Origin: Blastomyces gilchristii SLH14081
Taxonomy: Eukaryota > Ascomycota > Eurotiomycetes > Onygenales > Ajellomycetaceae
NCBI RefSeq assembly: GCF_000003855.2
Contig: NW_003101676.1
Location: 825,531 to 889,530, forward strand
Reading direction: 5' to 3'
Length of the DNA stretch: 64,000 bases
A model generated the notes under the pieces. The model searched no databases. It was given only the letters and a program-made list of their open reading frames with translations, and had not been told where the DNA came from. Positions 1 through 12,451 of this stretch are shown one piece after another. Made by a program: the position numbers and the translations under genes. The first letter of the stretch is position 1. Each line of letters opens with the position of its first letter.

Positions 1-427
1 AGGATGAAGAATTTTACATGGTCTGTATGGAATAGCTGTTCCCTGGAAGATATTACAGAAAATAAATGAGATAGATCTATTAAATGTTCTATCTAAATTC
101 AAAGACGTTATTCTAAGCCCGCGCCCCCCGGAAAACAAATGCCAGCGCTGATTTATCAAAGGATAGAGGAGATGCCCTTTTGCCCTAAAGAAAGAAACAA
201 AATTAAAAGCAATGAAGGGAGATCTGGAGTAGGAAAAAGGGCGCTACGTCCATATGCTGCCCAATGGGAATAACGTGACGTATACAAGGGCAAACATATC
301 CGAGTACAGATACATCAAACCCAAGGAAGATGGGGGAGGAAGAGATCATAGAAAGGTTATTATATATAGTAGGTCGCTGATAAAAAGAAAAAAGAAACAA
401 AATATCATCACACGTGATTTGTTAGGA
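1..427. other. 3' flank of the MFS gene, no gene seen
   Basis: Ordinary-composition DNA with CpG dinucleotides present, downstream of the minus-strand transporter. The short open frames here show no recognisable domain and overlap one another on both strands. The 3' UTR and polyadenylation signal of the transporter must lie here, but no clear signal was identified. Confidence 0.5.
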
Positions 428-2374
428 CTAATCCGATAGCTCTTCCTCCGGATTTTTGGAGATGGTCTTCTTCTCCCTGATCGTCTGATCCGAGTCGATC
501 ACCATGGTCAGTGAATAGCTTTCAGTTAGGGTGCTAAGAAGCCCAGCAACACCAATGAGGGCACAGCAGACAGCCCATACGATGCGCAAACTGTCCGTGT
601 ACGCCTCTTTAAGGTGCAGCTTCTCAGGCCCATCTTCCATAGCCAGAACCACCCGAACAAGCCCAGCAGCGTCTTTGCTCAATGTTGCCGCAGTGGTAGC
701 GAATTCCGGGTATCTGAGCAAGTTCTTTCGCATCTCGTTTTGGAAAATGACACCACCCACGGCAACGCCGATTGCCTGGCCGAATGCGCGGAAGAAGCTG
801 AAAAACGCGACTGCAGTGGCCATGTAGCCAGGTTTTGCGGATGCCTGGATTGCAAATCCAAGGGCAGGGAATAAGAGGCCCAATCCCATACCGGCGGGAA
901 GCAGAAGAAATATCCAGGCTGCGATGCTGGTGTTGACGTCGAGAATGGTGAAGAGTCCCAAACCAAGCGTAGATAGGACGAATCCCAACCAGACTGCCCA
1001 GCGCCAATGGCCTGTTTTCGTCACGAGAATACCGGCGATGGCAGCGATAGGGGCGACGGTGAAGGTCATCGGGAAGAGGGAGATTCCGGCGACTATGGGA
1101 GTGTATTCTTTGACAGTCTCAAAATAGAGGGGCATGTAATACAGGCCACACCAAAGGACAAGGCCGTGCAAGGTTGTCTCTATGTAACTTACGATTGCTG
1201 TCCTGGTTCCAAAGATGGCTATGGGGAGAATGGGATCGTGGGCCAATTTATACTCGTAGATCATTGTCACGATGAGCCCAACGAAGCCGATGAGAAGTGG
1301 AGCCAGCGTTCGCCAAGAATCCCATTCATACATCACACCACCCCAGGTCACCGGAATTAGGAATGAGGTGGTGCTTCCAATAAAGAGAACCGTTCCGATG
1401 TAGTCGATACGGCGCAGTTTCGACAGCAGCGAAGAAGGGACAAAATTCAACTTCAAGAAGAGGAGGATCAACACGGCTCCGACACCAATGAATGGAAAAT
1501 TTATATAGAAGATCCACCTCTGTAATCCAATAAATTGAGGCTATTAGCGAACTATTCCTTCCAGGCAAAAAAATAATTCTAACCGACTTTAGATGAGGAA
1601 AAAAAGCATTGGCGGGATTCAATAGACTTACCCATGAAACATTTTGGGAGAAACCACCTCCAAGAATTGGGCCAGTAACTGAACCGACACTCCACATAGC
1701 ACTAATGATACCAAAATAAGTACCTCGCTCCCTCAGTGGAATAAGGTCAGTTATTACAATCTCAGTGAGAGCAATAAGCCCACCACCACCGACTCCCTGG
1801 ATGGAACGTCCAACTAGCATGTTGGTGAAGTTGTTTGAAAGGCCAGCAATAAGGGTCCCCACAAAGAATAAAGTGAGTGAGACAAGTATCATTGGCTTGC
1901 GGCCGAAGATATTAGAGAATGAAGCAAAATTGGGTTGGAAGACTAATCACGGCGGTTAGTCGAGTCATTATAAAAAGGGATGTATAAAGTTTGATATTTA
2001 CCCGTAGAGCACAGTAAAAAGGAAGTTCCACTCCAAAACGCTTCAATAGCGGTACCTTTTAATTGCATTGCGATTATCTATTGATGTGATTTCAGCAAGA
2101 ACCTTATACATGTTGATGGAAATGGGTGGGAGTCAGCAGGTATTGTGTACAAACTTACCGGTAGAGCGACGGATATGGACGTGCCATCCAATGCGACCAT
2201 CAATGTGAGTACCGCGAGAGTCATTAAAACAAGCCATGTCCGGGTAGAAGGGTGGAAAACTTTGACATCGCCAGCATTGTCAGACAACGAGGACGAGGAG
2301 GGGGTGGCGGCAGTGTTGTTCATGTTATCGGATCTTTCTTTGGAGTAATCTTCGGAATTCCCTCCTGAGGGCAT
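428..2374 (-). CDS. MFS transporter, DHA2-like 14-TM drug/toxin efflux type, four exons
   Basis: Proposed exons on the minus strand are 2374-2159, 2077-2002, 1942-1632 and 1519-428, with stop TAG at 430-428. The introns (81, 59 and 112 bp) have donors GTAAGT, GTAAAT and GTAAGT and AG acceptors; phases join cleanly to give about 564 aa, the usual size for fungal 14-TM MFS exporters. The N-terminus is a Ser/Asp-rich cytosolic tail, then TM1 ending VALDGTSISVALP. Exon 2 gives IIAMQLKGTAIEAFWSGTS; exon 3 gives the loop 2-3 motif FGRKP, then GRSIQGVGGGGLIALTE and the antiporter motif C GSVTGPILGGGFSQ; exon 4 starts RWIFYINFPFIGVGAV. A hydrophilic C-tail ends EEELSD. It is expected in the plasma membrane exporting small molecules by proton antiport. 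Substrate is not predictable: no biosynthetic cluster is visible and the gene sits next to a repeat block. An internal Met (MNNTAATP) is an alternative start. No frameshift or stop was seen, so it is probably functional. Confidence 0.9.
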
Positions 2375-3480
2375 AGTATTTTGGTCTGCCCTTTGAGTAT
2401 GCGCTTTAGCCGTCGTAAGTTGAATAGGAAGCAGTCGTGGTTCTGGCCAATAGAGAAGAAGGAGCCAAAGGCTTTTCAGTCTTCAATTTGTCAACAAACG
2501 GAAGTTCTCGATGCTATGGCGTGTTCTTATAGTTGTCAATGGAAGTCAGTATACCGTAGAAGAGGAAGAGTGCTTGAGTCAAGAGATAGGCAATTTCAAT
2601 TCCATCTGAGGTTTGTTGAGGCATATATAACATTTAGTTATACAGAAATGGGATAAACTTGAACAAGGGCTATTCTGCAAGCACGGGCTTTGCATTAGTC
2701 CGTAGACAAGCTCTTGAGACTGGCGGGATAAGTTACAATATAACGTTATGGACCAACTCCTCGTCATGGCAGCAGTTCAGATTAGGCAGACCCTTTTCTT
2801 GTTATTTCTGGGATCTTTGAACAACAATAACAATCGGGCGCATAGAAATCCCCTGACTCCGGAAACTCGGCCGAAGTTTCCACCAGCCTCGCAGCTCGAA
2901 GGCCGGAGCGGTTGAAGGATAGCTACCCCAGCGCTTCAGCATCCTTTAACAACACACAAAGACAGTTCCATTAGTTAGTCGGTCCATGAGTACCTGTTAG
3001 ACCGGCATTGTTCATCAACGGCAAGGAAAGGAATTTCTTGTTAGAACCCTCCATTCTCAGTAGAGGGATCAGAAGTAGTCAACAAAATTCTCAAGAGCTA
3101 TCGCATGTAACAGCTCAACGTACACCCATGAGCCATCTCATCTCCTAGAGGAACCGTCCAGAGTGTACCGGCAGGCATTCAAAACAAGTCAAACTCGTAT
3201 CCAGTTTGCCAGCCAGAGTTAAAACTGGGTAAACAGCCCACTGCAACGATAAGGATCTCGACGCGATCTGATAACTTCTGATCTTCCGGCAAGGGGGGTC
3301 CCGAGCTCGGGAAGGCAGCCATATTATTTTGGCTTTGAGCTTGTCCATCGCGGGTCAATTTCTGTGGCCGATTTAAGTTGCCCCGATCCCATAACCCGTA
3401 CGGCGCAATATTCGTCCGATTTGTACAGAGTACTGAGGCGGTGGTTTTTCAACTCAACCCGGGTCGTTTGGTTTCATATT
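2375..3480. other. Intergenic region upstream of the MFS gene
   Basis: About 1.1 kb of normal-composition DNA holding the promoter of the minus-strand transporter and the last unmutated sequence before the AT-rich block. No coding region was recognised; the short frames (for example around 3145-3348) have no domain. It is CpG-containing, including several CGG/CCG triplets. Composition falls sharply after about 3480. Confidence 0.55.
2861..2881. promoter_or_regulatory. Inverted repeat with CGG/CCG core upstream of the MFS gene
   Basis: Seven-base arms GGAAACT and AGTTTCC flank the centre CGGCCGA, about 490 bp upstream of the proposed start codon. CGG half-sites are typical targets of fungal Zn2Cys6 regulators, which often control efflux pumps. 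That it is a binding site is inference from symmetry and position only. Confidence 0.3.
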
Positions 3481-3763
3481 CTCTTTTATTTGAATGAATG
3501 CAGCTGAATTACTCACGCTTTTATTAGCTTTGTTCAAGGATTCCAGTTGTGTATTCATTCTCAAACTCAGATGCTTTTCATGTTAATTTGTAGAAAGAAA
3601 GTGTTTAAAATGTTTAAAACAGTTTTTATAACTTAATTTTTTCTCTTAAAGTAGTTTTCAATTTATAAAAGTATGTTTCAGATGATTTTCTTCAGTAGTA
3701 TTAAATACTTTTTGTATTTTGAAGTATATTTTTACAAAATTGTTATTCTGTTTCTTATTCTTA
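3481..3763. other. Transition into AT-rich repeat block
   Basis: GC drops abruptly here and CpG nearly vanishes. No open frame or repeat unit was recognised. The stretch may be mutated host DNA next to the first transposon copy. Confidence 0.4.
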
Positions 3764-4278
3764 TTATTATTTATTATTATTTTTCAATTATAGATGTTTA
3801 CAGTCAGAGACTATAATATCTATCTGAGAACTAAAGTTCTCAGAATTTTTTAGTATTGTTAACTAGCTAACTAATATACATTTATCAATTTCAGATATGC
3901 AAAATTAGAAAATTTTAGCTCAGAATATAAAAACTCTTTATAAATTGTAATATTTTCAACATCTTTTCAATAACTTGAAATTATTTAAAAGATATAATAA
4001 AAGAAACAGTTTTAAAAATAGACAAAATTAAAAATAATGATAAAAAAGAAAATAAAAGAAAATAATAATAGAAACTTTAAAAATAGTAATTGATTATTTA
4101 AATAAATTACATCTTAATTTCTTATATTTTTTCATATTTATAAAATTCTGAATTTAATTATTGTTTTATAATAACTTCAATTTCTGATAAAAAAAATCTA
4201 TTAAATACTTAATTTCTATCTCAGTTGAAAATAGAAATTTTATATTTAATTAATTTAAATTATATTATTCTTTTAATT
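3764..4278 (-). mobile_element. 5'-truncated Tad1-like LINE fragment (3' end only)
   Basis: The plus strand starts with an ATT-rich run and the same ATTTTTCAATTATAG block that marks the 3' tail of the LINE copies at 21344, 34537 and 49423. Similarity continues through the 3' UTR (GTCAGAGACTATAA, then TATCTATCTGAGAACT) to the segment matching about 21880 of the long copy. It is more heavily mutated than the other copies. The 5' truncation is the usual outcome of target-primed reverse transcription; no target duplication could be assigned. Confidence 0.75.
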
Positions 4279-4599
4279 GATTATTATTATTATTATTAAT
4301 ATTTAATTATAAACAAGTTTTAATTACTCACTTACATTTGCTTATTCAGCTTAAGAAACATACTGTTTAATTTCTCAGATAAATATAATAAAATATATAA
4401 ATAGCTGTATATAACTTGTATAAATAAATTTCATATAATTTACAGCTGTTAATAAAAAACAATTATATAAAAAAAAAACACTGTAAGAGTGTTATAAAGT
4501 TAATATAAAAGCTTTAAGTAAAATGAAATTAAATATTAAACAGCTTATATAAAGATTTTAAAACTATAATATATATAATTAGTAATTAAAATACATTAT
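4279..4599. other. AT-rich unassigned sequence ending in gypsy A1 target site
   Basis: Very AT-rich with no recognisable coding. The last five bases, ATTAT at 4595-4599, are the left target-site duplication of gypsy A1, repeated at 10327-10331. Confidence 0.5.
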
Positions 4600-4908
4600 T
4601 GTAAGAGATCTACACTGAATAGATCAGTATAAGATTTATGAATCTGATATAATAAAGAGAAAAATGTTAGAGAAGAAAAAGAAAGAGAAAGTGTAAGAAT
4701 CAGTGATTAAAGTGAATATTTATACATATATGTGATAATGTACATAGTGAAGCTTCAGAGCAGAAGAATCTATACATGTTTATAGTGATTGAGAATTAGT
4801 GATTGAGAATAACTGAGAATCAGAGTGTATATATTCAAGAATGAAGCAGTTGAAATCTGTAAAGTGTAACAGAATAGTCTATATAATTGATCAGGCACAG
4901 TCTGTCAC
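4600..4908 (-). repeat. 3' LTR of gypsy A1
   Basis: 309-bp terminal repeat, strongly hypermutated: the outer hairpin seen as CGGGCGCAGCCCG in the partner LTR reads CAGGCACAGTCTG here. It is directly adjacent to target duplication ATTAT. Confidence 0.9.
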
Positions 4909-7900
4909 ATTAGTTCTCTCTTTTCAGAAGCAGTTCTCATCAGTTAAGAGTCACTGTTTCAGATAATACAGAACTCAGAGTTCAGATCAGATAATTATAT
5001 CTGACTCATTTTATAAGATATTGTCAGCTGCAGCTGCAGGGTCTCTTATTAAGAATATTCTTAATCTTTTATTCAAGTTTGTTATCTTCTTCTACAATTC
5101 CTGATGATTGTCAGTTAAAAGTCAGTTAAGAAGAGAACAGATCAGTAATAGTACAGCAGAGTAAGCTTATATAAAACACATTATAAATCTCTGATAAAGT
5201 ATTAAGACAGTAGTTATAACTGTCTAGAATCTCTGTCACTGTGTATTTCATATAATAATAGTTCAATGTACAGAATGAGTGTGTGATCTGTATATTCTTA
5301 AGATTCAATCATATCAGATCTTCTATCTTATATTACTCAGTGAGATCTCAGTAAATATTGATTCAGTTCTCTTAATCTTGTTTAGTACTTGTTATAAAAG
5401 CTTCTACTCAGTCACAGATATCTCAGAGTTTTGTTACTATAATATCAGTAATCTGAATCAGACTGCAGAGATTCAGTGTGAACTGTATAATTTCTAGAAG
5501 ATTTAATACTTTTATATAATAATTATATATAAGAAAGAATAAGTTTATATCTGTTAAGACAGTATCTTGATCATTGATAGTAATCTCTGTATATAGAAGA
5601 AGATTATATCAATCATCTTATAAGTGATTACAGAACTTATAAAGATAATTCTTTACAGTCTGAATTGTCTGTTCTGATATATTATCAGTCTCAGAGTGAT
5701 AGATAGTTAATAAACAGTGTATAATCTTGAGAACTTGACAGATTCTTGTTCAGAGAGTGCTTACAAATTAATGACTCTGATCTGATACTATAGATCTTAG
5801 CAATTCATACATCTGATAGAATGAGCTTCTTAGAAAAGCTTTAATAACTTGTTCAGTATTTATCTTATTACAGAGTTTCAATATTATATTCTTACTTAAT
5901 CACTTTATAATGACCAGAATGTTTCTACAGTTCTTACTCTCAGAGAGATCAACAGTGAAGTCAATTATTACATCTTACTAGATTCTATCAGAAATATCAA
6001 GTAGTTTCAGCAGGCCTTTTCTACAGTTCTTTTACAAAATGATAGAGAAACAATGATTACAGTTTCAGATGAAATATCTGATACTGTTTAATATCTCAGA
6101 TCAGTAGAACTTCTGAGAGACTATTCAATACAGTTATTCATAACCTGAATGACTGATCATATAAAAGTCATGTATCTCTTGTATTATCTGAGTGTATAAG
6201 AATTCAGAGTGAGAGACTCAGCATTATTCACAGAATTATAAAGTGTTATTATCATTGATTGAACATTCTAAGATATCAGTTCTTATATGTAGTTCTGAGA
6301 GGAATTAAGATGCTTCTTAATATACTACTTCAGTGAGTACTTGAAGAAGTTCATTAGTTTGAGCTGTTACATACTATAATTCATTCAGTGTAGATTTAGA
6401 AGAAGTTGAGATATTAGTATCAGTATCAGTGTCAGTGACAGTTCAGAGAGAGAGTGTTCTAATCAGAGAAGTATGTATAGTATCATGAGTTGTTTTATCT
6501 TGATTAACTAATATCTTCAAATTTAGAAGCTGATGTTCTTGATTCATTCAACAGATATCTGTTATATCAGAAGACATATCTTACTCTTATTATAAGAGAA
6601 CATCTGTCATTGAGTTCTAACTGCTGAGATGATAGTGTATTATAAAATGAAAGTAGCTTAAGAACTCAGATCATTGTATCTGTTATTCAGTAAGTGTACA
6701 GATAGTTATAAAGTACTTGAGATTCTTATAATCTGTGATTATCTCAAATTCAGAGATACTTCAGAGTTCAGAGTTGTATTCTTCTAGACAGTGTATAATT
6801 GTAAGAAGTTTCTTATTATAGATCTCATAGTTATATTCAGTAAGACTCAGTTTCTTAGACATGAAGACATATGATTATAAGATATTTTCATCATTATATT
6901 ACAATATAGCTTTCTCTGTAACATAGTCAGAGAAGTCAGCTTCAATAACTATTTCATAATTGAGATTAAATATTATTAGTAGAGAGATATTAATGAATAT
7001 CTTCTTTATCTATATAAATACAGCTTTAGCATCTGCTGATCACTGAAATACTGAGTTCTTTCTGATAAGTTCTGTAAGTGATCTTATAATATCTGAGAAG
7101 TTTTGTATAAATTATTAATAAAAGTTGATAAATCTGATGAAGCTTTATACATCTTTCACAGTATATGAAGCTTCTTATTCAAGAATGATGAAGACTTTCT
7201 CAGAATTCATTCAAATTTCCTTATCAGCTTCTATGATAAAATCTAGATATTTAATACTCTTGACTTCAAAGTTACACTTGTTAATATCTATTGATAGTTC
7301 TGCTTCTTATAATTATTATAATACTCTTTACATATATTCTTGATATTCTTCTCTGAACTCATCAGTGAAGATGAGAATGTTATTGAGATATACAGATACA
7401 AATTCATTAAGGAAATTCTGAAGTGCTCAGTTAATATACTTCTGAAATGTACTGAGAGTATTGATCAGTTCAAAGAGTGTAACTATTCATTCAAAGAGAT
7501 TATAACATGTTCAGAATGCTGTAAGTCATTCATCTTCTTCAGTGATACAGATTTTATAAAACACAGTAATAATATCAAGTTTTATAAATTATTGAGCTTA
7601 TTCAATGTGAGCTAGAGTTTTATTAATAAGAGATAAAGAATAGCAGTTCTTCTTCATTAATCTGTTCAATTCTCAATAGTTCACACAGAATTAAAGTTCT
7701 TTATCTAATTTCTTTGCAAAGAGAATAAAAGCTGCAGTGAAAGAGTTACTAATATATATGAATCTCTTATTTAACAGATTATTAAGTGTCTTCTGAAGAA
7801 GAAGAAGTTTATCTCAGAACATGTTATAAAGAGAGCCTTATAATGATTCAGAGTTCTTATCATTCTTCTTTTTCAACTTGATACTGTGATTCACTTCTGA

Positions 7901-10016
7901 ACCTTGTAAGAGAGATAGATTTGTAGCATTATTATCTTGTCAGAAGATATCTAGATATTCATGATATTATTAAGTGAGTTTTGTATGAGAATCTGTTATT
8001 ATAACACAGAATACCTTTTCTAGAGCCTTTTTAATATTGATCAGACTGATAGAATAAATTGATATATAATTCTGCTATCAGTAATTCTTTTAGTAACTTC
8101 TTTTTCTGAGCATTTTATAGATGTTGACAGAGATCTGTGTCAGATTCATAGTCTTGTGAATATTATCTTCATGAACTCTATTATTATTAGAGAATATTAA
8201 GCTTCTGTTTCAAGCATTTAATAAGATATCTTATTCAGATAGTCAGATCAGTTCTAACATAAAATTATAATCAAGATTATCAACTTTATATGCATAGATA
8301 TCTTCATATTGATGTTCTTTAATATCTATGTTCAACTTTATCATGTAACAGATATAAATGTCTCTTGAGTCATCAAATTCTGTGAGAAGTTGAGATTTTA
8401 ATAAGGAAATACACTGAAGATTATAATGTCTTACAACTGAAGATTTAATCATAATATAATAACATAGATCACTGTCTATCATGACTTTCATATTATATAT
8501 GTTATTGATCACAGTAGATACAAGAATTGCATTCATTATTATTTTCTCTTCAAATCATTGTCATCTGATCTCTTCAAGCTTCTGTTTGCAAATTTGAACA
8601 GAAGCTAATCTTTTCCCTGTTTTATCAAGATATTCTCATAGTTATCTTCTGAATCCTTCTCTAATATACTGTGATTAATATGAACAGGTGCTGATTTATT
8701 CTTTGAGTAAGAAGGCACATAGGCTGATTGATAGTTGAAAGTAATATGCTCTGATCAGTTACAGTTGATGCATACTTCTCATTAACATTGATTAGTGACT
8801 TCTTCAGAAGTGATCTCAGAGACTTAAAAGCCTGTTCAGATGGCGGAGACTCTTGCTTATATATAGATATTCAAGTCTACTCAGTTCATAGCATCTGTAT
8901 CATTGTTATTGTTTCTTGATACAGGTGTATAAGTGACTGAGTTATTTCTCAGTGCAGGTGTATAAGTGTAATATCTTCTATTACTGTTCTGTATACTCTT
9001 GAGCTTGATAAGACAGTCATTCAATATCTGAAGCTGTGTGCAGAAGCCTTTATAAGTTGAGTCTTTATTTACACTTATAAGAGTTTGTAAGAGTTTGAAA
9101 GTTAATGTCTTCTTAAGTATACTAATCTTCATTCAATTCTCTCAAGATTGATCATCTGCTTCTAAGATTTTAATGTCAAAGTCAGAGATGAATGTTGTAA
9201 GAGAAGTGTTTCTCTGTTAAATACTCTATAATTAATCTAATACTTTCTATTGTATAACAGTGTCTCAGAACAGAATATCAAGATATTTAATAATATTATC
9301 AGACATTTGTAATGCTGATTCACATGCTTTCATTCATGAATAAAACTTCTATTTCATACAATTCTTCAATTGTTCATTGATATACTAATCTTGATTGATT
9401 AGTGAACTGATGACATTTTCATTCACACTCAGTTTCATAAGCATTTTCATTCTTTATAATGAGTAGAGAGTGAGATTGAAAGTATTAAAATATGTAAGAG
9501 TATCTAAGTGTTCTTTCAGTGCTTTTATATTTGATTCTGTAGATATTAGAATTGCATAAGTTTCTTGTTAAGTTAATTGTTGAAATATTGAAGTTGTTAA
9601 GTTGTATATATATCAGCTATCTATTGCTGTTGTAATTTCAACATTACTCAGAGTCACTGTGATATTACTTCTATACTCATGTTTGAGAGTTCTCTTATAT
9701 TGTTATTAAACATGTTGTTCATTGAGTATATGATATCTATGAAATCTTGAAGAAGTGTAATTGTATGAATATCTTATATATCTGAGTGTCAGAACTCTCA
9801 GGTCTTTCACTGATATTCTCTTTATAAGATCTTATTATGAGATCAGAGTAACTGATAAGCAAGCTTCTATCTGAGAACTCAGTGTCTGCTTAACTGTGTT
9901 TCTCTTTCTTATACATTGTTACATGTTCAGATATCTCTTGATGAATAATTGTTTCTAATGAGAAGATAATACATGAATAATCATTTCTAATAAGAAGACA
10001 ATGAATGTTTTTCTAG
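4909..10016 (-). pseudogene. Gag-pol remnant of gypsy A1
   Basis: Decayed polyprotein on the minus strand. Gag remnant 9132-8881 contains FCTQLQILNDCLIKLKSIQN. Protease remnant 8536-8243 contains VMIDSDLCYYIM, where the catalytic Asp-Ser/Thr-Gly motif has lost its Gly. The RT signature near 7390-7340 reads YLNNILIFTDEF, with both catalytic Asp of YLDD changed to Asn, as expected from G-to-A mutation. Integrase core start near 6010-5940 reads DVIIDFTVDLS. Plus-strand open frames at 7125-7343 and 7340-7615 are antisense shadows. The enzyme cannot be active. Confidence 0.85.
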
Positions 10017-10326
10017 TGTTAGAGGCCTACGCTGAATAGATCAGTATAATATTTATAGATCTTATATAACAAAGAGAAAAATGTTAGAGAAGAAAAAGAA
10101 AGAGAAAGTGTGAGAATCAGTGATCAAAGTGAATATTTATACATGTATGTGATGATGTATGCAGTGAAGCTTCAGAGTGGAAGAATCTATACATGTTTGT
10201 AGCAGCTGAGGATCAGTGATTGAGAATGGCTGAGAATCAGAGCATACGCGTTCAAGAATGAAGTGGTTGAAATCTGTGAAGTGTAACAGAATAGTCTATA
10301 TAATTGATCGGGCGCAGCCCGCCACA
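10017..10326 (-). repeat. 5' LTR of gypsy A1
   Basis: 310 bp, better preserved than the left LTR and keeping CpG sites such as ACGCGTTC and the hairpin CGGGCGCAGCCCG at the U3 end. It is followed by target duplication ATTAT at 10327-10331. Confidence 0.9.
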
Positions 10327-10331
10327 ATTAT

Positions 10332-10706
10332 AATTTACTTCAATTAATTTTCAAATTATCTATAATACAATTGAAACAGTTAAAATGACTAAATATAAGT
10401 AGAGAATAGTTAAAAAATGAAGAGAAATAACTCAGAAATGATGAAATTACGGTTAATAATAATACAGAATAAGCTTAATAAGCTTAGAAAGCTCTGAAAA
10501 CTCTGAAAACTTAAGTAATTTATCAATCTACTTACACTCATCTTTCAGCAGTTATATTAATAGCTTATTAACATATAAATATCTGAATGTAGATTACAGC
10601 TGCTGATAGAATAAATAATTAAGAAAAATAATAAAATTATTATACAACTGTGTGAGATAAAGCTTAAAAAAATATAATACTATATAAGAAGAAATTTAAA
10701 TCTCAG
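10332..10706. other. AT-rich unassigned sequence between gypsy A1 and gypsy B2
   Basis: No gene or repeat family was recognised. It should be the right-hand continuation of the pre-insertion sequence that ends at 4599. Confidence 0.4.
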
Positions 10707-12371
10707 TGTATAATTTAGAAGAATATATAACTACTGAATAATAATGCAGCTGCTTCTGAATATGCTTACAAATGTAAAGAGATCATAGCAGTCACTAATT
10801 AATCTAGTATAATGTATATAAGAAGTCAGTGTATATCTGTAATTATACACTGACTTAAGCAATCTTTGAATCACATCTGATAGCATGTCTAAAAACTAGT
10901 AAGAAGTGCAGACTTCTTCAGAGTGTGATAATTCTGTCTATGAAGTGATTTATAGTTATCATGTCAGAGTGATTCTAAACATCTCAAAAGATAGTACATA
11001 AAGAAGTAATGAGTGAAAGAGCATCTAATTGATACTGCTCTGCTTGTTAGAAGAAAACTTCACACTTAGATAAATATCACATATGTGAACATGATAAGAA
11101 TGTGAGAAAAAGAAGATGAGAGTAATGAATCAGATTCAAAGAAGTTCACTCTCTATTCAGAAGAATAAAAGAAGAGTAGTTATTATCAGAGTTATACAAT
11201 GATAACAGAAATAATATAATGATATAATAATAGATACTGTATAATTAATAAGAAATTACTGAAATAAATATCTTCTCTAGTTAATATGAACAATAATACT
11301 CTTCTCTGCTACCTGAATCAGAAGATATGCAGAATTTTTCAGAGAGTTTACTTAAAGCAGTAAGAAAAGCAGCTGAGACTACTGAACTGAAATCAAAACT
11401 CTGTATGTATATGAGAATTCTAAAGAAAATTATAGTCTTGTATACACAGTGACAGACTGAAGTAAAAGTTAAATAACAATTGACATTCACTGCAGAGTAA
11501 GCATTCATTATAAAGAGCTTTACTAATACAATCACTATTATTAATAAAAATAGAAAAAATCAGATCATAGATCTGCAGTGAGAGATTGAATATTTATGTA
11601 GATAGATAACTGTATTAAATCTGAAGATCTTATCATAATTATTCATAATCTCTTTAAAAATGTACACATTATCTTAGATCACTACACATGATGAGAATTC
11701 AAGCATAAGATATATCAAGCTAAGTAATCTACTAAAGTTATTAAGCTTTAATAATGACTGAAAAAATAATACTATAATCAGCTAACTAAGTCAGATACAA
11801 TTATATTATTAAATCAAGTATGAACTTATAGACAGATAGTTAACAGAATTTTAATAAGTCTTAAAATCTGTTATATTTCTATATGAAAAAGTAAAGTCAT
11901 TATAAATAGCTGATAAAAAGATGAATCTCACAGACTTAAAGTAATAATCATTTTTATAAATATGAAATAAGTTTTTCAAATGAATGATGCATAACTTTGA
12001 GAAAGTAAATATATAAGATAAGTATTATAAATACTTCACTGAGTGTAAATAAGTGAGTAATCTTATATTATACTTTACACACTTCAGCTTACACTATCTT
12101 ATATTAAATAAGAAGCTTTTAATATCTTTCTATTTATAGATCTTCATTGTAATCTTATAGCTGAGTTAAGAGCAGAATGAAAATGCTTAATCTCATAATT
12201 AGATATAGTAAAAGAAGTATATAACATTCTCATTGTACAGAAATAAGTGAGTCAGCTATGATAGAAAATACTGCAATTAAGTATATCTTAGCAGAGAATA
12301 GATAATCAGACTTCGAATAACACAAGTTACACACTTAGATGCAATAGATCTAGATTTGAATACTATTACTA
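10707..12371 (+). mobile_element. Truncated gypsy family B copy (B2): 5' LTR plus gag region
   Basis: The LTR occupies about 10707-10875, ending TTGAATCACA like the family B LTR at 35350-35516. The following 1.5 kb aligns with 35517-37010 of copy B1, including the gag-like start around 11281-11400 (encoded residues such as EDMQNFSESLLKAVRKAAE, with changes). Homology stops abruptly at TATTACTAG (12361-12371), where the tRNA-like sequence begins. No 3' LTR or pol follows. It is more mutated than B1, with additional CpA-to-TpA changes. A minus-strand frame at 11281-11535 is an antisense shadow. Confidence 0.8.
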
Positions 12372-12451
12372 GTCAGCATAGCTTAGTTAATAAGACTGGT
12401 AATCAAGGCCGTATACATTAGAGATGTATGAGTTTGAATCTCATCACTGAC
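12372..12451 (+). tRNA. tRNA-like sequence, hypermutated; tRNA pseudogene or tRNA-derived SINE head
   Basis: The ends GTCAG and CTGAC can pair as an acceptor stem. A box TAGCTTAGTTAA lies at about 12379-12390 and B box GTTTGAATC at about 12432-12440. The T arm ATGAG-TTTGAAT-CTCAT is a perfect 5-bp stem with 7-base loop. A hairpin ATACA-TTAGAGA-TGTAT could be an anticodon arm, but then no variable loop remains, so the anticodon is not assigned. The AA after AGTT and TTTGAAT instead of TTCGAAT fit C-to-T/G-to-A decay of GG and TTCGAAT. It is probably non-functional. Confidence 0.5.

Larger units (their letters stand above)
4600..10326 (-). mobile_element. Full-length Ty3/gypsy chromovirus-like retrotransposon, family A copy 1 (A1)
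   Basis: The LTRs at 4600-4908 (309 bp) and 10017-10326 (310 bp) begin TGTAAGAG or TGTTAGAG and end CACA on the plus strand. The element is flanked by a perfect 5-bp duplication ATTAT (4595-4599, 10327-10331). Internal remnants lie on the minus strand, so the right LTR is the 5' LTR: gag near 9132-8881, protease near 8536-8243, RT near 7390-7340, integrase near 6060-5930. A purine-rich tract reading AAAAGAGAGAACTAA sits just inside the 3' LTR (near 4909). The order PR-RT-RH-IN defines Ty3/gypsy. Stop codons throughout indicate a dead copy. The 5' LTR is visibly less mutated than the 3' LTR. Confidence 0.92.

Noticed and set aside
531..1360. Several plus-strand frames inside the MFS gene
   Set aside because: They are antisense shadows of exon 4; the minus-strand frame carries TM segments and MFS motifs.
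7125..7615. Plus-strand frames in gypsy A1
   Set aside because: Antisense to the RT region, whose minus-strand translation gives the RT signature. Equivalent frames in A3 (53843-54319) are rejected for the same reason.
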